Shown here piece by piece: positions 24,627 through 36,982 of a stretch of 64,000 nt of DNA. The notes beneath the pieces are model-generated. The model was given only the letters and a program-made list of their open reading frames with translations. It was not told where the DNA came from and did not search any database. A program made the position numbers and the translations under genes. Every line of letters begins with the position of its first letter. The first letter of the stretch is position 1. The DNA comes from Bidens hawaiensis (Eukaryota > Streptophyta > Magnoliopsida > Asterales > Asteraceae): positions 119,102 through 183,101 of the forward strand of contig JAIQDT010014611.1 of the NCBI GenBank assembly GCA_021521415.1, given 5' to 3'.

Positions 24627-27494
24627 CTAAGGGTTCGAGGCTAATAGGTCTTCCGGAGCCTTCAATGATGTATCTTCCGAGGAGTCATCCTCAGATTCCT
24701 CCCCAAGATAACTCTTCAAAAGTTGTACGCCGTCGTATATGGAGGCAAACTCCAAAAGCATATCCTGTAGAGGGAAGACTAAAGTATCATGCTCTCTAAC
24801 TCCGGTCAGCAAAATTCTGTTTGAGGTTTACGCCATAGAGCGGATGATCTTTAAATGTGCGGTTGCTTCGAGCATAGTTTACTCCTTCGTGAAAGCCCAT
24901 AACACGCCCAAACGAAGAAGAAGCAGCCATCACATTAGCAAAACTGTCATTAAGCTCTTTACTTCCCTTGATATGGCGGACGACCTATTGAGACAAAAAC
25001 ATAAGTTCCCAGTATCAAAAGTGAGAATGAAACAACAAGTGATAAAATATAACTTACAGCGTCAACTTCCCGAGTGAGGAACCACTGACGGTCCTGCTCC
25101 GCACGTTCTGCCCGTGCTCAGAACTCTTTGGATTCCGCAGTAGCTTCCTCATGAGCTTGAAGGAGAGAGTCATAGGCAGCCTGGATTTCAGCAGCACTTT
25201 GGTCCTTAAGTTCGACCCGCTCCTTCTGCAACTTTAGCTCCGCCTCAAGATCGTGGATCCGTGCACCTTGAAGGGATACTTGATTCTCTAATGAAGAGAT
25301 AGCTTCTTGAGCACGAGTCAACTTGTCTCTTTCCCTCTGAGCTTTAGCTCGAGCAGCTTCAAGAACGGGATTTTGCTTTTCACAAGCTTCCTTCCATCGG
25401 CGAGCAGCCTCAGCGTTGCGATCCTGCTCACTCTTAAGAGCAATTTCCACGTCGCATTTTTTCCATTTAGCAGTTTGGGAAGCAATACGATGCTCCTCAG
25501 CTTCTTTCTTGGCAACTTTGGCCGCCCGACGAGCTTCCCCCACCTTCCCGCCTAGAGTACGCCACTCACTTAAGACCTCCTGGATAATGGCTAAGGCATT
25601 AGCCAAATGATAAGCAACATTCGTATGAAGGTCATGGCGGGAAAGGTCACGTTGATACGTCATCTCGGAAGGAGGCGTACAATGCTCAACAAAGTCCATA
25701 CAGGTCCTAGGATGAGAAAATCGGGACCCATTGGTAATATTCCATAGAGGAACAAACAGTTCATGATTTTCGCCTAGGCCCGTATCCCTGTAGTAACGAG
25801 AACCCGAAGGTTTGAGGCGAGCTGGGGTAGAAAAAGGTTGTTGTGGAGGAGGAGACTCCACATTCCTAACATTTTCTTCATTTACAGCAGGATTGTCCTG
25901 CTGATCACCAGTACCACCTCCAGCTTGAAAAAGATAGTCAAAACGAGTATCAGTTTCAGACTGGATATTAGCTCCCTCCATTGAAGTATCAGCTGGCGGG
26001 GTCGACACCCTATCTTCCACAATAGTCTCAGTTGGAGAAAGGGTCGACTGACCCTCTATATTAAGGTCACTTGGTGGAGTAGACAACTTAGTCTCAACAT
26101 CTTCCCTTGGAGAAGGAGATGATGGTTTTTCAGCATGAGGAGTTGGAGTAGACAGCTTCTCAGATATATCCTCACTGAAGATCAACGGACTACATAACAA
26201 AGTTATACTTAGCCAAATACTCATAAAAAAGAATACAGTATTTGAAGGTTGACGAATACCTTCAACAATGTCAATGCGATCAGCAAGGCTGTATTGCGGC
26301 TTCTTAGGACGGTGCACTTTTCGTTTTTTCTTCGATGGTCCCGCCTCAGTATCACGTTCGAATGACCTGTTTGAGAAGCTATGAAAGCTCTCTTTTTCTT
26401 CAATTCTGCTAATAAAGATGAGACAGAGGAAAATTCAGAAACACCCTCATCAGAGTCTCCCTCTTCTTCCGAAGCAGAAAACTGAGAAACATCTTCATCA
26501 TCATCACTTGATGATAAGATGGCAATCGTTCCGTCGGAAGCAAAGGCAGTAAGGGGAAGAGGGTTTAGAACATACGCACCTGTTTCAAAGGTGGCGTCCG
26601 AAGTTACAGGTTCAGCGCGAACTTTCTTTGGAAATAAAAATCGAGACTTGGTTTTCTCAAGAATAGGTTGGTCTCCCGCCTCGCGGATACTCTTGCGGAC
26701 ACAACCCCAGTTTTCAAAGAGAGAATTGAACATAGAGCTCCAGCCTGAAAAAGATAGAACCCGGATCATTAAAATGTTCAAGAAAGAGAAGAGACAAAAC
26801 AAGACAACTTACGCTCATTCAGATCTGCAAAAATGGGTTCCATGAATTCCGTTGGCCACAAACGACTCATGCCCACCCACACTAAAGCTTCCTCCAGCAA
26901 CGCACGCATAGGTGAGGGTTCCATAGTAAGAACACGATACCACTCTTGACCCTCATGAGCAGCTGTGATAACCTACGGAAGGGCGGAATTCATGGGGCGA
27001 CGAACCATTGAAAGAGGCACCACATCCTCAGATACCCAAAAGAATTTATTACGACAGTCAGTGGACAACTTTTCAACTTCATACCCAAGGCTCCGTTCGG
27101 AAAATCCTTGACACGTATACCAACCGTTCCGGTTGGCAAGACGATAAAAAACAGGAAATCGATCAATATGAGGCACCATGTCTCGTGCTATACATGTAAA
27201 TTCATAATGACGAATTCGCATCATAGCATGCGGATGCTGTTGAGATAAATGGATCCCATAGGTGGTTAAAAACCTCTCAAAAAATTTCGTTATGGGTAAA
27301 CAGAAATTTCCATGAACGAAATAGTCAGCATACACAGCCATTTTCCCAGGCGGTGGGAAACTGGCAATAGAACTTGGAAAAGGGAACTCCGGTCCCCATT
27401 CAGGTGGAATACCATAAGTTTCCAACAGTTTTTCGTATTCTGCATAATCCCAAAAGACTTCTATTTCGTCGACTTCAGTTTGTACGTTCGACAT
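24627..27494 (-). pseudogene. Antisense gene B of the Tat-type element, diverged paralogue of gene A
   Basis: ATG at 27494. Exon 1 carries the same N-terminal domain as gene A (GKMAVYADYFVHGNFCLPITKF, YGIHLSQQHPHAMMRIRHYEF, FFWVSEDVVPLSM) but is clearly diverged, roughly 40-45 percent identical by eye. A stop at 26973-26975 breaks exon 1. Exon 2 (26755 to about 26258) is acidic and shifts frame near 26380. Exon 3 (about 26200-25090) has Ser/Pro repeats then a long Glu/Ala/Lys coiled coil, with a stop at 25118-25120. The last exon (about 24960-24627) shifts frame near 24800 and ends acidic. Two such genes in one element is unusual. Function unknown. Confidence 0.75.
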
Positions 27495-27591
27495 TATAAT
27501 AGAGAGAAGAAAAGATGTATGAAAAATTCAGAGAAACTATGAAGATAATCAGAAGAAAAAAGTGATAAAACTTCGAAACGAAGGAGTCTCT

Positions 27592-27618
27592 CCTTATTTA
27601 TACCCATCGCAATTAATG
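27592..27618 (-). promoter_or_regulatory. Promoter of antisense gene B (conserved box plus TATA)
   Basis: On the minus strand CATTAATTGCGAT (27618-27606) is followed by GGG and TATAAATA, about 100 bases before the ATG at 27494. Sequence and spacing match those at 24261-24292 and 52724-52750. Confidence 0.7.
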
Positions 27619-27905
27619 TGATGGGATATGAACAGTAGAGAGAGAAAAACACCACCCAACCAGTACTTGCCACGTCACGCGGGAAATTCGAAAAAGAGAA
27701 AAAGTTGTACAGTCGGGTACAGTGACAGCCGTCAAAAACGTTCCATCATTTGTTCACGCGCCTGCGAGTGGTCAACTTGTCCTTTTTCATGATTGTCTAT
27801 ACCAACAGAAGATATTTTCTACCTAACTTCCGAACAACAAAAATCCCCAACATACATTAAGTCCAGAATTTCACCCGCACAAAGACTTCACACGGAAGAA
27901 ACACT

Positions 27906-27919
27906 GGACTGGGGGGACT
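27906..27919 (+). other. Polypurine tract of the Tat-type element
   Basis: GGACTGGGGGGACT abuts the 3' LTR start at 27920. The identical 14 bases occur in reverse at 51529-51542 beside the LTR of the second Tat-type element. It would prime plus-strand synthesis. Confidence 0.8.
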
Positions 27920-28739
27920 TGTAGAGGTAAGGTACCAAAAATACTCAAATACCCTTAAGTACCACCCGCGGGTCATATAGAATCCTCTTGTAGGACACCC
28001 GCGGGACACATGGATCACCCGCATATCACGGTTGAGGAGGAACATCATCATAACACACGCGGAAACATCCTGGCATCCTCAAAAGACATCCGCAGGACAG
28101 GACATCTGTCCGCTAAAACATCCAGAAGACAGTGCCAGCGGGACAGCTGTCATCACTCAAGTACTCTCTAGAAGAAGGTTTACGATTCTAACTTGGGGAA
28201 TACGTGACATACTAACCAGTGAATAAAGGACACCTGGCCAGGTTGTTATAACCGTGCACATGGCCAGGGTGCGATCCGTCCTATAATTTGATGACACGTG
28301 TCCAGGTTGTTATACTCATGCACATGAGACGTATAGTTCAACCTATCACAAGAGGACACGTGTCCAGACGGTTATCAGAGATCATCTAGAAGAGGACAGC
28401 TGTCCCAATCATCTTCCATCATCCTTCGGCTATAAATACCTTGTCAAATGGTATGAGGTATTCATTCATTCACTCACCTACATTCTGACTACACTTAGTC
28501 TATTTACTTCAGTACTTTCTTCATAACGAACGTTACAGATTCTCACGCCGGAGGGTGGTTACAGGAAGACCCCCCCCCCTTGTCCTTCCTGTAACGAGAC
28601 TCACGGTGTCTGTTTTGCAGGTTCTGGTTATTGGACTTTGGGAAGTTATACTCATATCTTGGTTGTAATTATCATATTGTACCCTGTGGACTCATTGGAT
28701 CCAGGGCCCATACCCGGGGAGTGGATCCGTGTTTCTTCA
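27920..28739 (+). repeat. 3' LTR of the Tat-type element
   Basis: This 820-bp repeat is the same length as the 5' LTR, so the divergence is by substitution only. It contains a TATA box at 28431-28438 and ends CTTCA before the target duplication ACATC. Confidence 0.9.
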
Positions 28740-29446
28740 ACATCATTTATTTTATCATTAGATGCCAGCTATTCAATCCATGCCATGTGCTGTCCTCATG
28801 CTAGCTCTTTAGACCTGTTTACCTGCGTGCATACAAATAGTCAGCTACGCTGAGTGAGTTCTAGTTAATCAAGCAACTTACCATACAACCATTACATGCA
28901 ATTACATACGTGTCCGAAGACACACAGTCCACTGTCTGACCTGTTCACCTTACCACTCAACCACTTAACTGTCCCATACGTCTTAACCACTTACTAGACC
29001 CTTGCCACTTCTATCACACTCTACCTCTGCTTGTCTACAGCACACTTTCTATTATTACATCATTTACATAATAACCAAGTTACATAATAACATTTACACA
29101 TACTAATAACCACTTAGAGATCATTCTCATTGGCAGTACGTGCAATATCCGAAGATCGTTCACGCACCGGCAAACATTTATTCATAACATAATACTTACT
29201 ATCACATCAATCGTTATAGCATACACTTACCACTTAAGGTAAGTGTATTCACATTTCACATCGAGTATGCACACAGCCCCGAAAACGTAACAAGGAAATG
29301 GGGCTGGAAACTCACCTGAATGCAGTTACGTCCACCGTTAAGGTAATCCCTTTCTTTAGTTGTGCACGACTAACTGTATAACAATTAAGCGCATTAATTA
29401 CTATCACTTCCCATATCGTCTTTCTAGTTTAATTATTACCCTCAAC

Positions 29447-29540
29447 GAACGGGGGTCCGAGGGCAGCGCCCCTGGCAGCGGGGTTCTAGGGGTGGCAGCC
29501 CCTAGCAGGGTCCAAGGCTGGGGTCGAGCTGCCAGGTCAG
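29447..29540. repeat. GC-rich inverted-repeat block in the host element
   Basis: A GC-rich island in AT-rich surroundings contains several short complementary runs (GGGCAGCGCCCC, GGGGTGGCAGCCCC) that could fold into hairpins. Blocks of this look are common inside plant LTRs. No coding evidence. Confidence 0.45.
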
Positions 29541-29608
29541 CTTGGAAAAATTTTATTTCCATTAACTGGGTTAACACATTTTCCAAAAGGATTTTAAATT
29601 ATCGTCTA

Positions 29609-29926
29609 ATTCGTTAAATCGTTCGCTATAACGAATTAAGCCTAATTCGTTATCTGAACACAGCCTAACTCGTTATCTGCGCGTGATCTGATTTGTTATC
29701 CTGATTCATTATCATAACATGGTCTGGTTCGTTATCTTAGTTCGTCATCTTGTCATCATCTGGTTCGTCATCCTGATTCGTCATCTGAACATGACTGGAT
29801 TCGTTATCTAAACATAACGAATTGGGTGAGCTGATTCGTTATCTGGACATAACGAATGGGTGGACTAATTCGTTATCTTGCCATAACGAATTGGTTAATT
29901 AATTCGTTACTTTACCTTAACGAATT
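29609..29926. repeat. TTCGTTA/TAACGAA motif array in the host element
   Basis: About twelve exact copies of TTCGTTA or its complement TAACGAA lie in about 320 bases, with further near-copies. Several are arranged head to head (GATTCGTTATC...CATAACGAATT). There is no ORF. The arrangement parallels the AACTTCGC arrays of the copia element, though the motif is different. Confidence 0.65.
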
Positions 29927-30677
29927 ACATCAGTCTTATCCAGACTTTGACCCTGAGGTCAAAGTCAAAATCAGTAAGAACACTACATAGTCAACAGTCA
30001 TAAGATTTCCAATTAATCCTCATTTCTTGATGAAATAGCACGAATCTGATATCAATGGATTCGCCATACCAGCGCCAACAAACCCTAACCCATTAATCAT
30101 CCAAACATTCGTGTTTACATGGTGCGATTTATGTATATATATTACGGGTCATTTACCCTCGATTAACCCATCAATTGTTAACCAATTTCAATGAGATTAG
30201 TTGCGTTGGATTTGTTTTAATCATTTACATACATATCTAAGAGTTCCCAAACGAATCTAAGCCTAAATGAACAAGTTTCCGTTTTAAATGTACCTTAAAC
30301 GAGTCGGTTTACGAACACGAGCTGGTCTTGGTGTTATTTTGGTTCGTCACAACGTTCTAGCACCAGCAAGCTCGGGTTTTCACCTTCGGATCTTAGCTCG
30401 AGTTTTAGGATAATGTTTGTGTGTGTTTTTGAAGGTGTAGGCTATGGTGTACAGATAAAAATGGGAAGGATTAGGGTTTAAGGGGTATTTATACTCCCTT
30501 AAGCCCATGGATCTAAGGCACATCTTTCCTTTTTAGTCCATACTTATTCTTATTTAATTAGTCTACTTAACCTTTCATATTTACTATTTTATTATTTCTC
30601 TACTAACTCGAGTAAATTTTCCCACCATAATTAAATAATATAGTTAATATTATTTTTAGAAATTTTGGAATGTTACA

Positions 30678-30990
30678 AGTAAGACCCATGACCCGCTTAT
30701 ATATTTTTTTTACTATAAAATTGTTTTCTATTATAAATATGATCTTTTAAAAAAATCGGATATTAATTTTTAGTATATCTCTATTTATAGATTTTCATAT
30801 TAAATATTTGTTGAGAATAATTTTGAATTTAATGAAATGTTATAACCCGTTTAAGGGTTATTTGGGTTTGGTGAGAGTGACTCATACTCGTGAATTCGGG
30901 TCAAATGCATGAGAAACCTCCATTTACAAATAAAGGAATCTGATGGCTTGAGAGGATGCGGGAAGCAACCAGAGAGCTTTTAAAGGTTTC

Positions 30991-31037
<47 letters not shown>

Positions 31038-31339
31038 AGATTAAGATATTTTTTTGTTAGATAACTGTTTAAGTTGTGTATTGGAAAATGTTTAGGCTTA
31101 TTGACTGTTAATGAGCCTATGTATTAATTTCACACCATAAAGTCGAGATTAAGTTGAGCTTTGTCTCGTTTGAGGCACTGAAAACAAGCTCATATATATA
31201 TAGAAATAAAAACTAAGCATATGTAAATTACTTAATAAATAATAAACGAGACCAAGCATAGCTCAAGCGTGAAAAAACAACTTATAGTTAGACGCACATA
31301 ACACTTTTTTACATGGTGACGTATTGAGCTCATAAAACT
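30678..31339. other. AT-rich intergenic DNA with a TA microsatellite
   Basis: No gene is seen. A (TA)n run of about 42 bases occupies roughly 30993-31034. The rest is AT-rich single-copy-looking sequence with no terminal repeats that I can define. Confidence 0.5.
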
Positions 31340-31890
31340 GCAAGACGGGTTGGCTCCACCATGAAGTTCCTATTGGCTAGACATGTGGATGGACAAGGGA
31401 AGGCTTTAGTTTTAATTTCTAATAATTATCGGGTATCGACTAACCACTCGAAAAGAAGGTTTGATCGAATATTGCATATCGGGAACAAGCTCAAATCTGT
31501 CTTGGGCGGTCTTGTGGGATTCTCTCGTCTTACCATGTGCTTTCAAAAAAAATTGGCTAATCTGTTCGTGTTACTATGGTTACCATCTTTTCTCTGATAA
31601 GCTCGACACTTAGCAGTGGAAATTAACCAACTCGAATGACTTCTCAACAAATTCATTGAGGTCGCATATGCAAGAATTTATATCAGATATAGTAATAATG
31701 GCCACAAATGGAATAATCGCGTTAGGATAAAGGTGAATTTCTTTGTTCGGAGACTATCATTGGATTCGTTGCCAACATGAGACAAATTAGTTGGTCAATG
31801 TATTATGGTGTCATCTTCACTTTGTCCTATTTGCCTAGGTCATTCAGAAACTTTGAAACACATAGCTTTACATTGTTCAACAATGTTGTA
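31340..31890 (+). pseudogene. LINE-type reverse transcriptase remnant (C-terminal zf-RVT region)
   Basis: Frame 31709-31881 reads RIKVNFFVRRLSLDSLPT, one stop, DKLVG, then LCPICLGHSETLKHIALHCS. This is the zinc-binding C-terminal region of plant non-LTR retrotransposon proteins (C-x2-C, then H, H-C). Upstream, two frames together resemble the usual YWLDMWMDKG stretch. Several frameshifts and stops make it a dead fragment. The remaining DNA to 33030 is AT-rich with no gene seen. Confidence 0.5.
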
Positions 31891-33030
31891 GACTTATCTC
31901 AATCCCATCGACTACAATTCGAGACCATGTTGTCACAATGTCACGCATCATCCTTATGATGTATCCTCAAACCGCAAAAGAGCAATTTAATACATGGTAT
32001 TTTCTTGTACACAATTTAGTGCATTTGGAGATCCCCATAAGAAGGTACTCCAAAGCAAGGTTGTTCCTACTTATGAATTGAAAATATAACAACAGATGGT
32101 GGTTTCAGTTAATAAGACTGCCAGACTGGTGCAGTATAATATTTTGATGTAAATTGACAAATGAGAAAATTTGTTTTTAACTTTTTTAAGTTTTAACTAT
32201 TAACAAAATTAAACAAAAAATGGTACAGTTGGATTTCCTTAACGGCCCATAAAATATTGTCGCATTCATGTGTGTGGGGGCCTACAAGCTCAGGCCCACT
32301 TCACGTGCTGTCCACCCTAACAGCTACAGTACAAATGCTCCCTGAGTTTCCAACTACATAAAGCTTTATAACACAATACACATATCCTCCTTATACTATT
32401 GGCAAAATATACTTTAGTCCAAATGGTTTCTTCATTTATTTATTAAACAATCACGAGAATTGCCATTTTGATTTTTACCTAAGTAGTTTGATAAGCTTTA
32501 TATAACATAACTTATAATCAAATTACAGTGTTCTAGGCACCTCAAATCTTAACCTAGTAAAATCATAAAACAGATAATTTACGACACAATAAAAACATAA
32601 ATAAGTTTTTAATACATGTTTAAAACTAAAATGAGCATAATTGAAAATGATGCTTTACTTCACCAGATAAAATGTGCATGTAGTTGTGTTAATGCTGATT
32701 TTTTTAACCGAAAAAGTATAGATGACCATTCATGTAAAATTCCCTTTTCTATTAACCCATCTCAAAGAGTCAAAGTTCTCTCTTATACACAGTAAAAAAT
32801 GGATATTCAACATCATCTCATTCTAGATCGAAATATGAGAGATAACTCCTGTGAGTACGTGACATGCCATCATAAAAATAAAATAATATCGCTAAATATA
32901 ATCATATTGTATAGGTTAATTCAAACATAATCCGTTTAATAAATGTGTTGACTCGTTAACTTGTCTAAATTTATACATTTAAAAATGAGTATATGTTTAA
33001 AGTCTAGAGAGGTTATTAAAATTTTAATAT
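31891..33030. other. AT-rich intergenic DNA, no gene seen
   Basis: No credible ORF, RNA gene or repeat border was found in these 1.1 kb. The TTA target duplication of the Harbinger element follows at 33031-33033. Confidence 0.4.
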
Positions 33031-33343
33031 TTACACTCTGTTCTCGAGTTTCATTTAACGAGGGGAAGGGAAAAAAAAGAAAATATGAGAGAAAAGAAAT
33101 GAAAGTAAAAGTTATATTTTGTGTTCCCGAGTTTAAGGGAAGGGAAAGGAAAATAAAGGATTTTAAATATTTTATGTGTTTCCGAGTTGGGGGGAAAGAA
33201 AAGAAAATTTTAATTTTACAATCATACCCTTTAGTAAAACTAAAATATATAATACATTGGATAACATTTGTTGCTTCTTCTCGTTAACAAAATTTGGTCA
33301 AATAAATGGCACTTTGATCATATCACAGTATTTCATTGTTGAG

Positions 33344-33500
33344 TAGGGGTGTTCACGATCCAATTTTAACGGTTTTTGAGTCAAACCGAAGCCAAACCGC
33401 TATTACCGGTTTTTTATTATCGAAAACCAAAACCGAACCGTGATTTAAAACCAAACCGTTACTAACTGTTTGGTTCCGGTTTGGTCTCACGGTTTTTATT
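33344..33500. repeat. Left end of a hAT-like low-complexity element (AACCG-rich)
   Basis: TAGGGGTGTTCAC begins a stretch rich in AAACCG and its complement, like the other small elements at 34185, 46604 and 49377. No matching right end was found, so it is truncated or its end has decayed. Confidence 0.35.
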
Positions 33501-34184
33501 AAGCCTTTATACAAGATGCATAATATACAAATAAACTGTCATATATATAAACAGGTTATGCCCAAACTCCATATGGTGTCCGCAATACAAGCTTAAAACA
33601 ATATATCCAAAAGGTTGTTTAGTATCAAGAACAACCAAAATATAAACAACGTGCAATCAAAATACATAAAAGTGAAGAATAAATAGAAAGCTTGGACGTT
33701 TAACAAACTTAGCATCAATCAATAAAGATAGCACTAGCCTATAAAGCCAACAATCCTTATAATATGAATACTAACCAATAATTCAACATAACAAATTGAA
33801 AACATTTTTTCCAGCATAACACACTTTTTTATGTATTAACTTCATCCAATCTGACCAACATGATAATGATGTTAAAAATAACAGAACATTCACATATACA
33901 CTCCATGTTCATTATCAGATTTAATTTAAGAAAAATTCAAGCTTATTATCATGTGTACAGTTTTGACGTTACGAGTATAAACGATACGCACCGAGCCGAG
34001 CCCGAGCTTGACTAGGCTCGACTCGACTCGTTTCAAGCTTTTTTCCTAAAGCTTGAGCTTGACTCGTGAGTTCGGCTCGCCTCGTTTACTAATTAATAGT
34101 TTAATTACATTTATTTGTAATCATTTATAATCAAGTAACTAAACTTATATCATAATTGGTTTAAGAAAACAATGATAACACAGG

Positions 34185-34453
34185 TAGGGATGAGATCGGG
34201 ATCGTACAGGTACCGACCGGTCCCGGTCCCGAAAATCTCGAATTCTTGGTACCGATACTGGTACCGAAATATTCGGTTCGGTACCGGAACCTGTACGGGA
34301 CCGGGACGGTACCGGGATTGAAGGTAAAAATTCAGGAAATACCGGTCCCGATCCAGTACCGGTACCGAAACTCAAAACTTTGGTACCGATTTGGTACCGG
34401 CGGTACCAAATAGGTATTGATTTCGGTACCGATACCGATTTTGCTCATCCCTA
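34185..34453. mobile_element. hAT-like MITE with GGTACCG-rich core
   Basis: The ends TAGGGATGAG and CTCATCCCTA are inverted repeats. The flanks AACACAGG (34177-34184) and ATCACAGG (34454-34461) match at 7 of 8 bases, as an aged 8-bp hAT target duplication. The 269-bp interior is dominated by GGTACCG-type repeats with no ORF. Confidence 0.65.
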
Positions 34454-34688
34454 ATCACAGGTTGCTTTACAGGGACAACAATGACAAAGTATATTAAAGT
34501 AAAAAATAAAACTGAATAAGCACAACAACCATTAAAAAAAAGAAATCTTTAACCAATAACTGCTTTCAAGATCCATGAACAAAAAGTCAAATAAACAAAA
34601 AAGAAATAAAAAGGTCACAAATGTACTAAGTTACCAAACAGAATCATAAATTTAACTAGATAAATGCATTCTTAACTCCCTTAATTTC

Positions 34689-35728
34689 TTAAACCCATAA
34701 TACCTTTAGCAATCGCAACCGCATATTAGGAGAACAACTAAATAATGATCTTGCTTTAGCTTGATTCTTCACCAAATAATTGAAAGCCAGTGGTATTTCA
34801 TCAGGTTCTAAACCCATCGGTTCCAATTCTTTAATAATTTCATCACCCGTGTACTCAAGATGATTAACTCTTTTAAGTATTTTATTGCCCTCCTGAATAA
34901 TTTTATTTTCTTCAGCAATAGCATTAGCCACACTGCCAACACCATTCATAATCAATGAGGTCAAACCATCATCTTCTTGTTCGACTTTTCTTTTTCTACT
35001 CTTACATTTCTTTGCACTTGATTATTTCTCAGGTAGAGAAGACGTAAGATCAACCACATGAACATCATCATCAAGATTGTATTGGCTCTCTAGAATTACA
35101 TCATTGGCAGCTAAGAAGTCATCTAGTTCTGGAGGTGTTTCTGTGTTACCGCCATCATCCTTCTGGAATCGGGCGTTTCTTTCTTTAGCAGTTTCAGCTT
35201 GTGCACCGGGTGCCCTATCCTTTCCAAATAAATCTAGCATTTCATGATAGTTTGTGACTTTTTTCGTCTTCAACACTCCAGCTTTTGGCTTTGACTATTA
35301 AACAAAATCAAGATAATTAAACTAATGAACGATAATCGGAATATTCAAGTAAATAATTAAAAAACTTACTTCTATTAGTTTTTTCCAGACTTCATCCTCC
35401 GCTTCAATTAGTTTAGTTTCAGGATTCCATGAGAACCCACTTAATACGTATCGTTAAACATATCATACCAAGCAGAAAAAAGACTTTTCAACGTTTTTAA
35501 ACGATTCTTCAAATGACTTTTGGTAAAAGTCATTTGAAGATTTGTGCTAAGCTCCGCAACCATATTTTTGTATGCTTGTGGAGTAAAATTTCCACCAATC
35601 CTGTAACCGTTGATCTGTTGCGTTATCATGAATTGTATGAATGCATTGTCCATAGTTTCTGTCCACGTCATGTTTTCTTTCTCACTGGTATTTTCACTGG
35701 CGTCATGCTTGCTCATGATGACTTGCAA
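34689..35728 (-). pseudogene. Myb/SANT-like accessory protein of PIF/Harbinger
   Basis: The N-terminal part from ATG 35728 has a trihelix/Myb-like domain (WTETMDNAFIQFMITQQ, NFTPQAYKNMVAEL, LKNRLKTLKSLFSAWYDMF). This kind of partner binds the element ends and helps bring transposase to the nucleus. A frameshift lies near 35445, and a 75-bp GT-AG intron at 35295-35369 joins to the acidic second exon (35276-35022). That exon has a nonsense codon at 35022-35024 before the last part, a helical segment with a short basic run (KKCKSRKRK). Two lesions make it inactive. Confidence 0.75.
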
Positions 35729-35902
35729 TTTGTAAATATAATATTAGTTAATAATACAAATTCAACAAGAATACATTGTTATAACAATTAAAAACTTGCA
35801 ATTGATAAATGTAATAGTAATTATAAATAATACAAAAACCAAATAACATAAATATTCCCAAAACCAATCAATACGATGCCAAAAACAAACTATTATAATG
35901 TA

Positions 35903-36982
35903 CTATTCTGACATATCTAATTCATCTTCTTGAAACATCAAATAGTTAGTCCACATTTGATTTGCAATTGAGTTCCTTAATTGGTCGGCTTCAGTACTGC
36001 TCTCTCCTATGCCTCTAGTACTATGAGGTTCTTCCTCTACGGGTCCATTTAACACCTCATGTAGGACTTCATCTTCAAGATCTTTGTCACGGCCTTCCTC
36101 TAGCAAAAAGTTGTGTAAAATACATGCCAAAAAGATGTCCGACTGTGTTTGACAAGAGTAAAATGGTTCTGTTGTACTTCTAATGATAGGAAACCTCCTT
36201 TTTAAGACACCAAATGCCCGTTCAATTGCGTTACGTAATGATGCATGGCGAAGGTTGAACAACTCCTTTGAGTTCTCTGGGGTACGAGTAGAGTACTCTT
36301 TCAAGTGATACCTAACGCCTCTATATGGTGTCATTAATGAGGTTGTATGAGGCAAACCCGCATCTACTAGACAATATTTACCTATAATTAAATTGTAATT
36401 AGTATTATTCTAAAAATATTATAACAATTAAGTAAATTTTGGTTGAGATTTTACCTGTTGGAATTTATTAGTTTATCATCTCTACTAAGTGCATTTTTTA
36501 TTATCCTCGAGTCTGATGCAGTCCCCTCCCAACCAGTTAAAACATATGTAAATTTCAAGTCAAATGTACAAGCTGCAAGTACATTTATTGTTGGGTATCC
36601 TTTACGACCACGATATCTGGTGGCATCTTTGTTTGGTACTTTGACACGAACATGTGTTCCATCAATTGCCCCTATACAATCCTTGAAAAAAAGGGAAAAA
36701 TCTATTTTTCTCTTGAATTTCTTTCGGGATAATATCACCTTTAGGTTGTTGAATATAATGACTTTCTAGCGATATAATCGCTCACAGAACTCTATAGAAG
36801 CATAGACTAGTTGTTGATCTAGAACGACGGTATATCCAAGAGGCTAACCTATTTCTCATGTCATTACCTACAATATGCAAAAATCTTGCAACTTGCTCTT
36901 CAACGGAAATTCGTTGAGTAGGTTGAAGACCACCTTGATGCTTTAAGATATTGCACAATGTCATATAAGCTCTCTCACTCAT
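35903..36982 (-). pseudogene. PIF/Harbinger DDE transposase
   Basis: The N-terminal helix-rich part (RISVEEQVARFLHIV) is followed by the catalytic core: Asp in GAIDGTHV, Asp in ASDSRI, Glu in NAIERAFGVLKRRF. The C-terminus is acidic. A TGA stop at 36782-36784 and a one-base frameshift in a T run near 36690 break the first half. A probable intron lies at about 36380-36465. The enzyme would cut and paste the element at TTA sites. The three catalytic residues are still present, so decay is by a few lesions. Confidence 0.85.

Larger units (their letters stand above)
2258..28739 (+). mobile_element. Ty3/gypsy retrotransposon, Tat-type, complete ends, carrying a nested copia element and two antisense genes
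   Basis: Two 820-bp LTRs (2258-3077 and 27920-28739) start TGTAGAGG and end CTTCA. A perfect 5-bp target duplication ACATC lies at 2253-2257 and 28740-28744. The order is PBS, gag, protease, reverse transcriptase, RNase H, a second RNase H, integrase, a long 3' region with antisense genes, PPT, LTR. The extra RNase H and the antisense 3' genes are traits of the plant Tat group. By eye the LTRs differ at about 4-5 percent of sites. Removing the copia insertion restores the pol frame exactly. All genes contain stops or frameshifts, so it is non-autonomous now. Confidence 0.9.
2088..30677. mobile_element. Host element of the nest: TG...CA repeat, probably a solo LTR, split by a gypsy insertion
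   Basis: With the nested gypsy element (2258-28739) and one ACATC duplication removed, 2088-2257 and 28745-30677 join into about 2.1 kb. It starts TGTAAGGCCC and ends GGAATGTTACA, so the ends carry the inverted pair TGTAA/TTACA. The flanks AGTGA (2083-2087) and AGTAA (30678-30682) match at 4 of 5 bases, as an aged 5-bp target duplication would. There is no coding potential, primer-binding site or polypurine tract, so a solo LTR fits best. A non-coding LARD-like element is the alternative. Confidence 0.5.

Noticed and set aside
29360..29617. Open frame across the GC-rich block in the host element
   Set aside because: Driven by the GC-rich hairpin sequence; no domain and no codon pattern.
33988..34085. 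GAGCTTGACTCG-rich block as another hAT-like element
   Set aside because: Composition fits the group, but I could not find paired ends or an 8-bp duplication.
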